From the NCBI GenBank assembly GCA_001931905.2, contig MSJI02000882.1:1-64000 (forward strand): a stretch of 64,000 nucleotides of DNA. The letters run 5' to 3'. Position numbers and translations under genes: made by a program. The notes below the pieces were generated by a model. It made no database searches. It saw only the letters and a list, made by a program, of their open reading frames with translations, and had not been told where the DNA came from. Numbering within the stretch: the first letter of the stretch is position 1; every line of letters begins with the position of its first letter. This DNA comes from Cladosporium sp. IMV 00045. Lineage: Eukaryota; Ascomycota; Dothideomycetes; Cladosporiales; Cladosporiaceae. Of the stretch, positions 43,860-56,971 are shown piece after piece.

Positions 43860-46800
43860 ACTCTATATAGTTCTTTCTTTTAGAATCTATTCTATTTTAT
43901 AAGAAAGTTCCTATATTTCTAGATCGAGGTTTTCTACTTTATCCTATAACTTAGTATCTAGCGTTACTAGTTCTAATAAAGATATATAGAATACTAGGTA
44001 TATACGTATTTTCCTAGGTAGTTCTAGCTTAAAGCTTACTAGTCTCTTTTATTATCGAATCTTAAATAGTCCTAGTTTAACTATATCTAATTTCTTACTT
44101 AGTTTATTCGATTTTATATTACGCTATAAGAGATAGATTTTATCTTCTCTCTTAAGAGTTAGTCTTTTAATCTTTTTCTTATTTACTTACCTTATTATCT
44201 ACTAACGTATAAATATAAGATCTAGACGTAAGTTTTTATATAGTACTACTATCTATTTTACTATAAACGCTACTACTAGGTTACTAGCTAATACTTCTAT
44301 AGTTCTTACTAGCTCTAGTAAGTTAAATCTAAAGTTTATATAGAAAAGTAACGTACCTATTATTATTAATAGTAACTAGTTATACGTAATCTATATAAGT
44401 AGAAGTAAAGTAATCTAGTTATCCTATTAGTTATTAATATAATACCTAAGATACTACTCTAGTATCTAGTTTAGTCTTTCTATTTATCTATCTATCTATA
44501 GATAATACGCTATACTAAGCTTATATTTAATACCTAATTCCTATAATAGCGATATCTAGAAGTTTAATATAAATAGCTTATTTCTATCTATAATTAATAT
44601 CTAGAGTATACTATAGTTTATAACTATATTCTTTATAAAGATATATATAAGCTTCTTTACTCTCTAAGTTTCCCTATATAGTATAAACTATCTAAACTTA
44701 GTAAACCTATCTATAATTACTAGAATACTATTATAGCTTTCTCCTATAATAGGATTAGTACTAGCTAGTAGCTTTACGATAAAGTCTATAGCTACTAATT
44801 CCTATAGTTATTAGAGTATTTATAATAGTTATAATAGCTTATATAGTATATAGCGATTATACTTATTCCTTCTATAAATAGAATAGCTATATATATATTC
44901 CTCGATTATATTTTATATTCTTAGGAAGTAGTATATCTTCTTAAGTATCTCGAGTATCTTTACTATACCTAGATATCCGAGAACTAGACTATTATACTAT
45001 ACTATTAGTAACGATTTACGTAGCGTTAGTAGTATATAAGTCTAGCTTTTAAACTCCTAGAGCTTTATCTCTTAGTTAAGTATAAACTCTAGATACTTTT
45101 CTAGTTTTATTATAGCTCTTTAGTATATACTATCCTAGAGTTATTCCTTCTATATTTCGTTATAGATTAGCCTAGCGTCTATAGTAGAAGTAGTAGTAAT
45201 CTTATTAACTTAAAGAGTACTATCTAAGTTCTATTTTAATAGCTAAAATAACTAAAGCTTATTTCTTTTTATATAGTCTTATTATCTACTTATAGTATCT
45301 ACCTAAGCGTTCTTAGATCTTTTATAGTAGTATATCTATATCTTAAATATTACTAAGTCCTAATACTATTAGATCTATTATAGTATAAGAACCTTAGTTA
45401 TTATAAACTTAGTTAAGTTCTTATAATCCGAGATAACTATAATTTCTTCTAGATATCCTTCTAGATAGATTCGCTATTATCGAAAAGCTTTAACTATTAC
45501 GAAAAGTTCCTTATTATAGATTTCGTAGTTAATTTTAGTAGGTACTATTTTCCTTAATAAGTAGGTAACTAGCTAGAGCTTCTTTTTCTTATTAAGCTAG
45601 CTTAGGTATACTCTAATAGCGAAGTCGGATATATCTATTTTTACTATAATACTCTTCTTTAGATTATAGATAACTAGGATAGGTTCTATAGAAAAGTATA
45701 TCTTTAGTTCCTAAAATATAGCTTTAGCTTCTACTATCTACTTATATCTTTAATTTTTTCGTATTATCTATATTAGTAGCGTAGTTATCTTAGAATAATC
45801 CTAGATAAACTATTAGTAGAAGTTAGTAAATCCTAAGAATAATTAAACCTCTTTAATTATAGTTAGTTTTAGCTAGCTTATTATAGCTTTAATTTTCTTT
45901 TTATCTATCTTAAGTCTATCTTACGATACTACGTATCTAAGGAATTTAACTTCTAATTTATAGAACTTAATTTTCTCTAGCTTAATACGTATATCTATAT
46001 CTTTTAAAGCCTAAAGAACCTTTCGTATATACTATATATAATCTTTATATATCTTAGAGTATACTAGGATATTATCTAGGTAGACTACTATAAAGACGTC
46101 TAGATACTTTCGTAATATATTATTAATATATACTTAGAACGTAGCTAGTATATTAGTAAGCCTAAATAGTATAACTAGGTATTTAAATAGTCTAAAGCGA
46201 GTCTTAAATACTATCTTCTATTTTTTACTCTCTTTAATCCGAATTCGGTTATATACGCCTAGAATATTAAAAGCTATAAACTACTAAGCCTCTTATAAGT
46301 AGTTTTATAGCTTATAGATTAAAAGTAAAAAGTAACTATTTTTTATAGTAATATTATTTAATTCTCTATAATCTATATATACTCGATAATTATTTCCCTT
46401 AGGAATAAAATATAATAGGTAGCTAGCTAGTAAATTAGATTCTTAAATATATCTCTTTTAGAGTCTATTATCGATATATTTTCTAACGATTTCTACTATT
46501 TCGGCTATTATTAGTCGAAGTAGTTTCTTCTTTAGATACTTACTTTCTTAGATCTTTATTTTATAATCCTAAGGTTAGTACTTTAGTAACGCTTCTATAT
46601 TAGATTCTTTTTCGAATAGCTATCGAAAATCCGAATATTCTAGAGAGATAATAAACTTAGCTTCCTTTTCTTTTATTTTCTTATAATATAGAACTTAAAT
46701 CTATTCTAGTATTTCCTATATTATACGAAGTAATTCCTATACTAATATTACTTCTACTCTAATTTTACCTAGTATATTATATACTATAAGTAGAGGTATT

Positions 46801-47912
46801 AAGTTAAGTTTTTTAAACTAAATAGTACTCTTTCTCTAGTTTATTATTAGGTTAGATCTCTTAAGCTAAAGTAATCCTAAAACTATATTAAATCCGGGAG
46901 TATTAGTAATATTAAACTAGAGTTTCTCTAAGTAGCGTTTTATTTATAAAAGTATCTTTTTAGTTTTTTATATAATTATACTATTATTATACTTAACTAT
47001 CTTCCTATTAAACGCTCGTAATAAGAAGAGTTCTATTTTATAGTAAAGAGGTATTATATACCTCTTCGTATACTTAAGTATTATAAAAATTCCTATATAT
47101 CTAGAATCGATTAAAGTAATAGTATATACTATACCTATTATTACCTAAACCTATAGGTTATTAGCGTAATAAGCCTTACCTACTAATACTATTCGTTATA
47201 GCCTAGGTAGATTCTACTAAATTTTATCTTCTAGAAAATCTCTTAGTTTCCTAACTATTTTAGTCTATAAGCTACTAGTTATTAATAACGTAGATTACTT
47301 ATACTAAGTAGTAGTTCCTATATATTTTTATAAAGTATAGTATTCTATACGTTATCTCTAATCCTTAGTAGAGTTCTAAAATAAGCTTATTAAGTTTTTT
47401 TATCTTATTCTATTCTTAGAGATCTTAGTAATAGTAGTTAAACTCGAGTAGCTTACTTATAAGTCTATCGCTCTACCTCTATAGTATAATCCTATTTTAA
47501 TATATAAACTCTATTATATATAGTTCTTAGAATATATATTCTATCTAGTATATTATATCCTCCTCGAAGCGTAAAATTACTTCTAATTAGAGGCTATTCT
47601 TAAATAATTATATAATAGTTAATACTATTATTAATAACTTAGGTATTTCTTAATAGCTAACGAATATCCTAGATTAATCTAGTAAAACCTAAGTTATAGA
47701 TCTATTATTATCTATCGATCTATAGAAATACTTTATTTTTCTTTAATATAATTTGTCTTAAGATTTAGAGTACTATATCTTCTATATAGAAGCTAGTATT
47801 AAACTCTTCTACTTTATTAGAATTAGATTCCTCTAAATCTTCTTTTTTATTTCTTTCTAGAGTAGATTCTACGAAACTAAAATTCTCTAGTACTAGTAGT
47901 AGATAGTAGTTC
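43860..47912 (-). pseudogene. Older Ty3/Gypsy element A, pol portion (RIP-dead)
   Basis: The minus strand reads reverse transcriptase around 46050-46450, including a decayed KYLDVFIVVYLDNILVYS, where the second catalytic Asp of YLDD has become Asn. It reads an integrase core around 44700-44870 (DFIVKLLAS..ILVIIDRFTKF). Stops fall at expected Gln/Trp codons. CpG is also depleted here, unlike in the younger element B, suggesting longer or repeated mutation. Its 5' part (gag) continues on the far side of element B at 56972-57400. Confidence 0.75.
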
Positions 47913-48174
47913 TATAATAACTAGAGGTAGAGTCTAATAGCTCTTATTCCCTAGTTAGCGAAGTAACCTATTAAGTATATAATTACCGTAGCTTACTAGG
48001 TTAGCTAATCGCGACCCCGTAGCGCTAGTTCCTTATATATACGACGCTCTTACGTCGAAAGCGAAGGCAGCTTTTAGTTCTTATACGAAGTGCCTATTTA
48101 GTAGTAACTCGTCCTTTACGCTACTATATACTATTTAATTATCTATAACTACTATTAATAATTATCTATTTATA
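47913..48174 (+). repeat. 5' LTR of element B
   Basis: 262 bp aligning without indels to 56710-56971 (constant offset 8797). It begins TATAATAACTAGAG and ends near TTTATA, as TG..CA ends would look after RIP. It keeps many CpG sites that the 3' LTR has lost. Confidence 0.8.
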
Positions 48175-48289
48175 ACTCTAAAAGCTCTACCCCTAGTAGT
48201 AGCTTAGAGGACGATAGGATAGAGCTAGAACTAATCTCTAAAGTATAACCTATTACTTTAAATTCGGATACGCTAATATAGAATACGTA

Positions 48290-49640
48290 GATAGATAAAG
48301 TATATTAAGAATAGGATAGGTTAGAGAGAGACTAGGCGCTATAGTAGGAGAGGTACTATCTCTAGTAAGAGAGGTTAACTCTATAGTTATTAGAATAGCT
48401 TCGCGAAGAGGTCGTATAGCTACGATATACGCGGGACGCCGCTATACTACTAACTATACGATAGAGTCCTATAGCGCTAGCCCCTTCGATTATTATAAAT
48501 GCTCTAGCTCTAAGTAACTCTACGTTATAGGCTAGGAGTATAGGCGTTATAATAGGTACGAAGCGGCGGCGCTATAAGGACCTAGAAGTATTTAAAAGGA
48601 AGACTTTATAAGAGGCGAAGATCTTTCTCTCTAGCTTAAAGATAGTCTTCTAGATTAATCCTATTATATATAAGATAGAGCTAGAGAAGGTTCTCTTTAC
48701 TAGTATATAGCTAGGAGGAGAACTAAAGACTCTCTAGACTTATACTTATAAAGCGCTCCTTCTAGTTAATTATATATTCGAGGACTTTAAGGAGTTTATA
48801 CTTAACTACGTCGCGGACCCGGTAAACCGTAGTCTCGACGTAGGTATAGACTACGAGGGCGCGAAGTAGAAGGAGGGTAAAAGCGTAATAAATTTCGCTA
48901 TTCGCCTTACTATACTAGAGGACTAGCTTAGTAGACGTTATACGGAAGCGTAGCGTACCCGATACCTCCTAAATAAGCTTCGTCCTAATAAAGGAATATC
49001 TAAAAAGATAAATCTCGTAACGTATAGGAGGCTATTAAGTAATCGCTACTTAGATAATAAGACTAATCGCTGCTTTATATACTATAGGCCTACGAAGCGC
49101 AGGATATACGTACGTAGCTACTAAGTATAGCCGATACTACCCCGAGTTACGTATAGTCCCTTACGTGCCTAGCGTTCCCCTTATATAGACCTTACGTCCT
49201 ATAATACGTCCTAGCTTTAGAGAGACTATTATTACGAAGTCTAAAGTCCCTTAGAGCTAATAGGACTTTATTACTTTAGCCTAGTAGCTTAGGAATATAA
49301 GTAAGCTCTCCTCCTAAAGGAAGCTAGCTACGTATAAGGATACTAGAGGCTTAAAGCATATTCGCTAATAATAGGGCGTAAGTTCTCTAAATAAGAGGCG
49401 AAGAGGTAGCGATAGGCCTACGAATAACCTATCGTCTAGCTATCTATCTACGTAGTAGCTAGAAGAGCGTACCTAAAAAACCCTACTAGATCGAGTAGAG
49501 TATTATAACTATAGAAAGAAGGGGTATTATAGTACTACCTATAGTAAGCTAAGGAAAGATACTACTAAGAACTAGAAGGTTATAGTAGGTAGATCCTTAG
49601 ATAATATAGCGTAGCGCTAGATATAGCTAAAAAACTCTAA
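48290..49640 (+). pseudogene. Element B gag remnant
   Basis: Capsid-like sequence is readable around 48580-49010: AKIFLSSLKIVF, FEDFKEFILNYVADPVNRS, GKSVINFAIRLT and LLNKLRPN. In-frame TAA/TAG sit at likely Gln/Trp codons. A basic region with scattered Cys near 49060-49110 may be a decayed zinc knuckle. Confidence 0.65.
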
Positions 49641-52600
49641 GAGGATAAAAAGTACTCGCCTTTAAGCCCTAAAGTTAAAGTCGAGTACGAGGCGGCGCTA
49701 GTACTACGCGGAGCTATCGTAATAGCCCTAAGGCGTAGAGAAGAAGTCTCTCTTATCTTAGATAATAAAGCTAACTATAACTTAGTCTCCTAATCTATAG
49801 TAAAAAGGTTAGGCCTAGCCCTAGTATAAAGTACTACTCTACTAAAAGTAGAGAGCTTCTAGGGTAGTAAGGCCTATATATATAGAGCGTATACGCTACG
49901 CCTATATTTATAGGACTCGTAAGGTATAACCTATAAGATAGAGAGGCGTTTCTATATAGTAACGCTACTCTCTATTAATTTAATCCTAGAGCGACTATAG
50001 AGAAAAGCCTATAGAGTAGTCGCTAACTCTAGAACGAACCGCTAGAGGTATAGGATTAACCCGGGGTTAATTAAACTCTATAGCGTAAACGCGATACGAG
50101 CTATAGAGGCCTAATCCGAGTTTACGATAGTAGTACGTATATACCTTATATCCGCTACGATAGCGAAAGCCGAAGTAGAGGAGGATAGTAATACTTCGTA
50201 CCTATTACCTCTAGGTATAGATAATCTAGTAGACGTCTTTAATACTAATCTATAGAGGATATAGTAAAGAATAGCCGAGACTACCTATACTATCTAATTA
50301 AAACCTAATATAGTACTACTATTTTAACCTCTTTATAACCTCTTAAAAATAGAGCTCGAAGAATTAAGGGACTACTTAGCGAAAGCTACTACGAATAGGT
50401 AGATCCGGCGTAGCGTTAGTAAGGTAGGAGCTCCTATTCTTTTTATACTAAAGAAAGATAGAACCCTAAGGCTCTACGTAGACTACTAAGGTCTAAATAT
50501 AGTAATAGTAAAGGACCGTATACTACTCCTATTAATTAGCGAGACTCTCGATAGGCTAAGTAGAGCGAAAGTATTCTTAGTATTAGATTTAAAAGACGCC
50601 TACTACTATATTCCTATTCGCTAAGGAGACGAGTAGAAGATAGCCTTCTAAACGCGATATAGCTATTTCGAATACTTAGTAATACCTTTTAGCCTTACGA
50701 ATACGCTAGCTACTTTCTAAGTATATATTAATAAAGCTTTAGTAGGCTACTTAGATAACTTCTACGTAGTCTACTTAGACGATATTCTAATCTATAGTAG
50801 AACCTACGAAGAGTATACGTATTACTTTCGCCTAGTCTTAGAGCGTCTCCGAAAGTATACTCTCTTCGCTAACCGGAAGAAGTATTATTTCTTTATAGAG
50901 TAAGTAGAGTTCCTAGGGTTTATAGTATCTAGTACCGGTATATCGATAGACCTACGATAGGTTAGTACTATTAAGGAATAGCTAGAGCCTAAGTCGTACT
51001 ATATAGTATAATAGTTTCTAGGCTTCGCTAACTTCTACTATAGGTTTATATACTCTTATTTAAAGGTAGTATAGCTCTTAACTAACCTATTAAAAAGGTT
51101 AGTTAATAGGCGAAAACCTAGGAAGCTTTATCTAGATAATAAAGCTAGAGTAGCTTTCCGAGGGATCTACGAAGCTTTTACGAAAGCTCCTATCCTAGTC
51201 TACTATAACCTAGAAAAGTCTCTAAAGCTTAAAATAGATATATCTAGGTTTGCCTCTATAGTAATTCTCTCCTAACTATATAGTCTAGGAGATAAAAACC
51301 TATAGTAGTATCTTATAGCCTTTTAGTTAAAAAAGTTTATCTCTATAGAATAGAGGTATAAAACCTATAACTAGGAGCTCCTAGCTATTATAAGCGCTTT
51401 TAAGTATTAGCGATACTACCTCGAAAGCGCTACGTACCTAGTACGAGTCCTTACTAACTATAATAACCTAAAAGGGTTTATAACCTTAAAGTAGTTAAAT
51501 AGAAAGTAAGCTAGGTAGGCTACTTTTCTTACCTCGTTTAACTTTAAAATCGAATATCGTACTAGAAAATATAACCTAGCGGATACGCTATTAAGGTAGC
51601 CTAACTACGAGCTTCTCGAAAACCCTAGGACTACTCTCCTACCTACGCTTTAGTAGAAGCTTCGGTATTAGGCGGGCGAGTATAATAAAAGCTCTTCGAC
51701 TTTACTACGTAGAGTAGTTACTACGATAGGGTAATAATAGGAAGGCGATACGCCGCGCCCGGCGATATTAGTATTCTATAAGGAATTAAGGAAGACTTTA
51801 CTATAGGTAGTAGTAGTTATATTAGCGAAGGCTAAAGATCTCTATAAAACTCTATTAGTAGATATAGAAGATATAATTAAGCTTCTAATAAAGCTAGAAT
51901 AGGTAGATATAGTAATAGAAACGTAACGTAGTCGCCGCGTAGGTACTACGTATATATTATAAAACGGCCTTTTATATAAAGACTATACTATCTACGTCCT
52001 AGATAACTCCGCCTTAAAAGTAGAGTTATTAAGGAAGTACTATAACGATCCGCTTACTAGTTACTTTAGTATCGTAAAGACTACTAATCTACTTATACGA
52101 AAGTACTTCTAGATAAGCTTTAAAAAGGATATTAAGGAGTATATAGATTTATATATAGTATACTAAAGGACTAAAGTAAGACGTTATAAACCTTATAGTA
52201 AAATAGTTATACTACCGCTACTATAAGGACTATTCTAAGAGCTAGTAATAGACTATATCGTAGACCTACTACTAAGTAGTCGTAGAGATAGCGTTAGTAA
52301 TTCGATACTAGTCGTCGTCGATAGGTATACGAAAATATTAAAGTATATCTCTTATAAGAAAACATATATAGCTAAAGACCTATATACGTTAATCTTTAAT
52401 AATATCGTATATAAATATAGTATACTAAAGGGGATTATAACCGACCGGGGACTAGTATTTATAAGCGAGTACTAGTCGAGCGTATACTACGCCGCGAAAG
52501 TGAAACGACGGCTAAGTATAGTATTCTATCCGCAAATAGATAGTTAAATAGAGCGGGAAAACTAGGCGCTTAAATAGTACCTACGTTACTTCTATATAAA

Positions 52601-53330
52601 CTACTATAATAACTAGATAGAGCTCCTATATATTACGGAGCTTACTAGTAATAACTACGTATCCGCTACGCTAGGTATAAGCCTATTCTACGCGCTAATA
52701 GGTTATAAACCTTCTATTAATATATTATTAACTCGGGACGAGTCTCCTAAAAGAGGGGTACCTACTATAGAAGAACGCGTTTAGCGACTAGAGCGCGAAT
52801 AGTCTATAATAGAGAAGATATAGAAGTATACTTAGGAGGCGTAGACGCGGTATTATAATAAAATCTATAAGCCCTAGTACTATAAGACTAGAGATATAGT
52901 CTTACTTTCCTTAAAAAATATTAGGCTAAAACTCCCTACGAGGAAACTATCTCTACGCTTCGTAGGACCCTATAGAGTAATAGAACCTATAGGCGCCTAG
53001 GCGTACTAGCTAGCTCTTCTAAAGGATCTATCGAGGATATATAATATATTTTATATATCTCTTTTAGAACCGTAGATCTAGCGTAGTAATAGCGTAGAGA
53101 TACCGATACCTATAGTAGTAGACTCCGAAAGTAAACCCGAATAGGAGGTAGAAGCAATCCTATAAAAGCGTAAGCGAAAGGGAGCTAAGTAGTACCTAGT
53201 TAAGTAGCTAGGATAGCCTAATATTTATAACTAGTAGGTACTAGAAAAGAATTTAAAGGGATCTTAGGAGTTAATTAGAGAGTTTAAGGAAAGTAGGAAG
53301 AAGTAGTATAGTACTACTACTACGACTACG
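49640..53330 (+). pseudogene. Element B pol remnant: PR, RT, RNase H, IN, chromodomain
   Basis: Protease-like LILDNKANYNLVS lies near 49760-49800, where the DSG/DNG core is altered. Reverse transcriptase runs about 50400-50960 with LRLYVDY, LVLDLKDAYYYIPI, and YLDDILIYS at 50771-50799 keeping both Asp codons. An RNase H-like stretch runs 51130-51500. Integrase runs 52000-52900 with LVVVDRYTK, GIITDRGLVFISEY and the polyprotein-tail motif KLPTRKLSLRFVGPYRV. A chromodomain lies at about 53140-53320 (VEAIL, KYLVKWLG-type core, VLEKNLKGS, ELIREFKES). This places it among chromoviruses, whose chromodomain directs integration to heterochromatin. Confidence 0.8.
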
Positions 53331-56300
53331 TAGCGATAGTATAATAATATTAAGAGGGGTAGAGGTTTTCCTCTACTTAACTATTTACGAAAAAAAGAGA
53401 AAGAGGAGAAAGTAATATAAACCTAAACTAGAAGTCGATTTACTACTATAACTAACTTCCTTTATAACTAACGCTTATAAATAGTAGCTAGCGCGAACCG
53501 ATACTTATAGTACTTACGCGCTACGACGAGGACGTATAGGGATAACGTAGGTAGTATAGATAGAGTTTACTTAGAGCTAGTAAGAGAGATACGCTCTAGG
53601 CCTTTCTTACTAGACTCGGGATTAATAATAAATATCCTATTCTCTAATAAGAGCTAGTAGTAACCTTCCTCGAGGATCTAGCGCTTATCCTACGTAAACC
53701 CTATACTACTTTTACTATAGATACGCTTCTTAACCTCCTAGTTAGCTTCGAGGTATAGAGAGAACCTCTAGCGAGGAGTTATAGACTCGTAGGGGAAGGT
53801 TAGTTAGAATTTATTATTAGGCCTAAAAGTAGCCTTTTTACTCTTAAACTCCTAGTAGAAGCGAGTCGCGATATATAGCTCGTTACTAATATACTTTTAA
53901 TAGACGATCGGGTTCTAGCGCTAGGTACGATAGGGCGGGGCTAGCGTAGCCTCGGGGTTAACCTTACGCCTCCGCGAGTAGGAGTTATTAAAGTAAAGGT
54001 AAATATTCCTACGTAGCTTAGGCGGCAGGTTTTAATAGAGCTAGTAGCTAATAGACGTCTTAAATAGGCGACCTACTAGCTCCTAGTAAAACCTATTAAT
54101 ATCTAGAGGGTACTAGAACTAGCTAGGTCTAACTAGTATAGAAGACGTAGACTCGGGAAGGTTAGTAAATACTAGGCGCGTAATAGGCGCGGGCTCGTTA
54201 GAGAGCTATTATAGTAATAGCGCGGTCTTAGTACGTAGACGCGCTTTTTCTTTCTCTTTCCTATAGTCTTCCTACTTATATATCCTAGCTCTTTCTACGT
54301 TCGTAAGGTCCTAGTAGAGCTCGCTATCTTTACTAAGGTAGTAGTCTATAAGTTCGTCGCGCTACTTATTATTAGAGCTAGGTTTAGTGCTATAAGGGTA
54401 CCTAGTAGGGTATTTCGTACTAGTAGCGCGGCCTAGGCGCTTAATAAGGCGAGGAGGAGCTAGTTTAGTCTCCTCGGGTTCCCTAGGCTTATTAGAATCC
54501 TCTTAAGACTAATTATTATTAATAATAATAGTTTCTTCCTTACTAGAGCTAGAGGAGATAAGAGGTACCTCTTAGGTTAAGAGAGGAGTAGAGCTAGTAG
54601 TAGCTATTAGGCTAGAGCGCGTAGGTTTAGCGACGCTATTACGAAAGAGAGATAAAGCTACTACGCTAACGTTCTAGCTAATAGGGTTTCTTATAGATTT
54701 AGTAGCTCTCTAAATATACGGAAGCTCCTCTTAAATAAGCGGCTAAGTAGGGCCGCCTATCTAATCGCTATAGCGCGCTTAAATCCTATTAATAAGAGAG
54801 ATAATCTCTCTAGTAGTATATATATTAGGGGCGTTCTTAACGGCCTCCTCTACGATAGCCTTTAATAACTAGGAGTAGGTTAGTAAGCGCTACGATAGTA
54901 TATATATATCGTAGGGATATCGTAGGAAATACGTACCTAAGTACTTATATCGACTATAGTCTCTATATAAGCGCGTATACGCTATAGCTCCTCGACGCGT
55001 ATATACCTAGTTATATCCTCTATACTACTTATATTAGTATAGCTAGATTTTTTAGGCGTAGCTATAGTACTAACTATCTTCTTATAGCTCTTCTAGAAGG
55101 TACTAAGCTAAAGTATAAAGGCGGTATAAGTATCTTCGAAGCGAGAGTATACTTAAAGAACCTACTCTTTATCGTTGTTACCTAGGAGCGCTTACTACGC
55201 GTAGTATACGTAGATAGCGGCGTTAAATAGGGCGATAAGAATAAGCTAGTAAAGGAAGTAGTACTACTTATAGCCTATATTATACTTCTTATAGCGACGG
55301 ACTATAGCGGGATTAGGATTCCTACCTATATAAACGTTTCTTATTTATTAAAATTAGCGGCGTTTAATAGTTATAGAGCTATCGTACTTACTATATACTA
55401 TATAGTATACGTATCTCTTATAAAGCTCCTAAAGAAACGCGTAGTCGATTAAAGTAGAAAGGGTCTCTTCTAAGGTAGATTAAAGTAGACGAATATTAGT
55501 ACCTACCTAGCTTTTTCTTTACGTAAACTTAGGCTTAGTAGCTACTACGACTTAAGCCTTAGAGTACTTCTTAGATCCTACTAAGCGTAGAGCTATCGCT
55601 TTCTTAGTACTAGTCTTAGTAGGGGGCTTCGTAGCTTTAGAAGCTTTCTTAATAGTAGGAGTCTTCTCCTAATATTCCTTATTATCCTTACTTTCTAAAG
55701 CGATAGGAACTTCCTCCTTATCGTTATTTTTATCCTTAATTTTTTCCTTCTTAGTAGAATCTTCTCTTTTAGTACTCTTTTATCCTCGGCTTTTTTAATA
55801 GCTTCTATATAGGCCTTCTTCTTTACTAAAAGAGACTCGTTAATAGCCTTACGCTTACCTTCTTTCTTCGAAAAAGACGCTTTAATAGGCTATTCGGGTT
55901 TACGCGCGTTAGACGATAAGGTAGTAAGAGTATCGCGCTTCCTTAGTATAAGCTTAAGCTCGAGTACTAGTTCCTCTTTAGGGTCTATATTATTATTAGA
56001 TAAAATAGAAGGCTAACTAAGGGACTACTTACGTATATTAGACGTACTAGTAATATTTTCATAGCGCGGCGACTACGTAACCTCTTTATAACCCTAAGAT
56101 AGAGCGGAAATAGGAGGAGAGATATTATACTTTAATCTTAAGCTAGTAGCGACTAGTATAGTAGAGTCCTTAGGCTTCCTAGGCTTCCTACCGCTAACGA
56201 AAGACCTATTTACTTTCTTAGAGCCTTTTAGTAGTATATTAATAATAGATATTTAAACGTAATAAGTATTACGTAGGGAGTACGATAGGTATACGAAGGT

Positions 56301-56709
56301 ATTAATATAGTATTAAGTTTACTAAGAATAAAAGAGGTTTATTATAAAGAAAGTAAGCCGATCTAGTAAGTAGAATTAATATTAATATTCTACTTTCCTT
56401 TCGCGCTAGTACTCTACTCCCTAAGCGTCGTTACTACGATACCGCGACGAATTATTAATATACCGAGCTCTATAATAAATATAAGAGTCCTATAGACTTA
56501 CTACTAGTAAAGTCTACCTAATATACTATAGTATTCTATTAACCCTATATATTCTATATAACCCCTAAGGTATAAAGTAAAGTCCTACTAATAAAGTATA
56601 GTATTAAGTACTTTATATAAGCGTAACTACTATATAGCGCTATCGCTACTATAGCTCTTTTATATTATATTTTAGAAGCTAGAAATATCTTCCTAAGAAA
56701 GGAAGCAAT
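53330..56709 (-). pseudogene. Extra 3' segment of element B with antisense coding-like remnant
   Basis: Between the chromodomain and the 3' LTR lie 3.4 kb not expected in a simple Gypsy element. From about 56260 down to 54750 the minus strand reads long coding-like stretches with stops only at Gln/Trp-type codons: KGSKKVNRSFVSGRKPRKPK, PKEELVLELKLILRKRD, KASFSKKEGKRKAINESLL, AIKKAEDKRVLKEK, KKASKATKPPTKT. They are Lys/Ser-rich and then less charged. This may be a decayed antisense accessory ORF or a third nested element. No domain is recognised. The part from 53330 to about 54750 is unresolved. Confidence 0.5.
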
Positions 56710-56971
56710 TATAATAACTAGAGATAAAGTCTAATAGCTTTTACTCTCTAGTTAGTAAAGTAACTTATTAAGTATATAATTACTATAGCTTACTAAGTTA
56801 GCTAACTACGACTCTATAGCGCTAGTTCTTTATATATATAACGCTCTTATATTAAAAGCAAAAGTAGCTTTTAGTTTTTATATAAAGTACTTATTTAGTA
56901 GTAACTTATTTTTTACGCTACTATATACTATTTAATTATCTATAACTACTATCGATAATTACCTCTTTTTA
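56710..56971 (+). repeat. 3' LTR of element B
   Basis: Direct repeat of 47913-48174. It is more AT-rich than its partner, with most CpG of the 5' LTR replaced by TpA or CpA-derived bases (for example ACGTCGAAAGCG versus ATATTAAAAGCA). Confidence 0.8.

Larger units (their letters stand above)
47913..56971 (+). mobile_element. Younger chromovirus-type Ty3/Gypsy element B, full length, RIP-dead
   Basis: A complete LTR element of about 9.06 kb with 262-bp direct repeats at both ends, inserted into the gag of element A in opposite orientation. Internal order is gag, protease, reverse transcriptase, RNase H, integrase and chromodomain, then an unusual 3.4-kb segment before the 3' LTR. TAA/TAG stops replace likely CAA, CAG and TGG codons, and I saw no frameshift in the parts I read. 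No clear target-site duplication could be recognised, probably because of RIP. Confidence 0.82.

Noticed and set aside
47913..48174. Target-site duplication around element B
   Set aside because: Bases flanking the two LTRs do not match over five positions; RIP may have erased it, so none is claimed.
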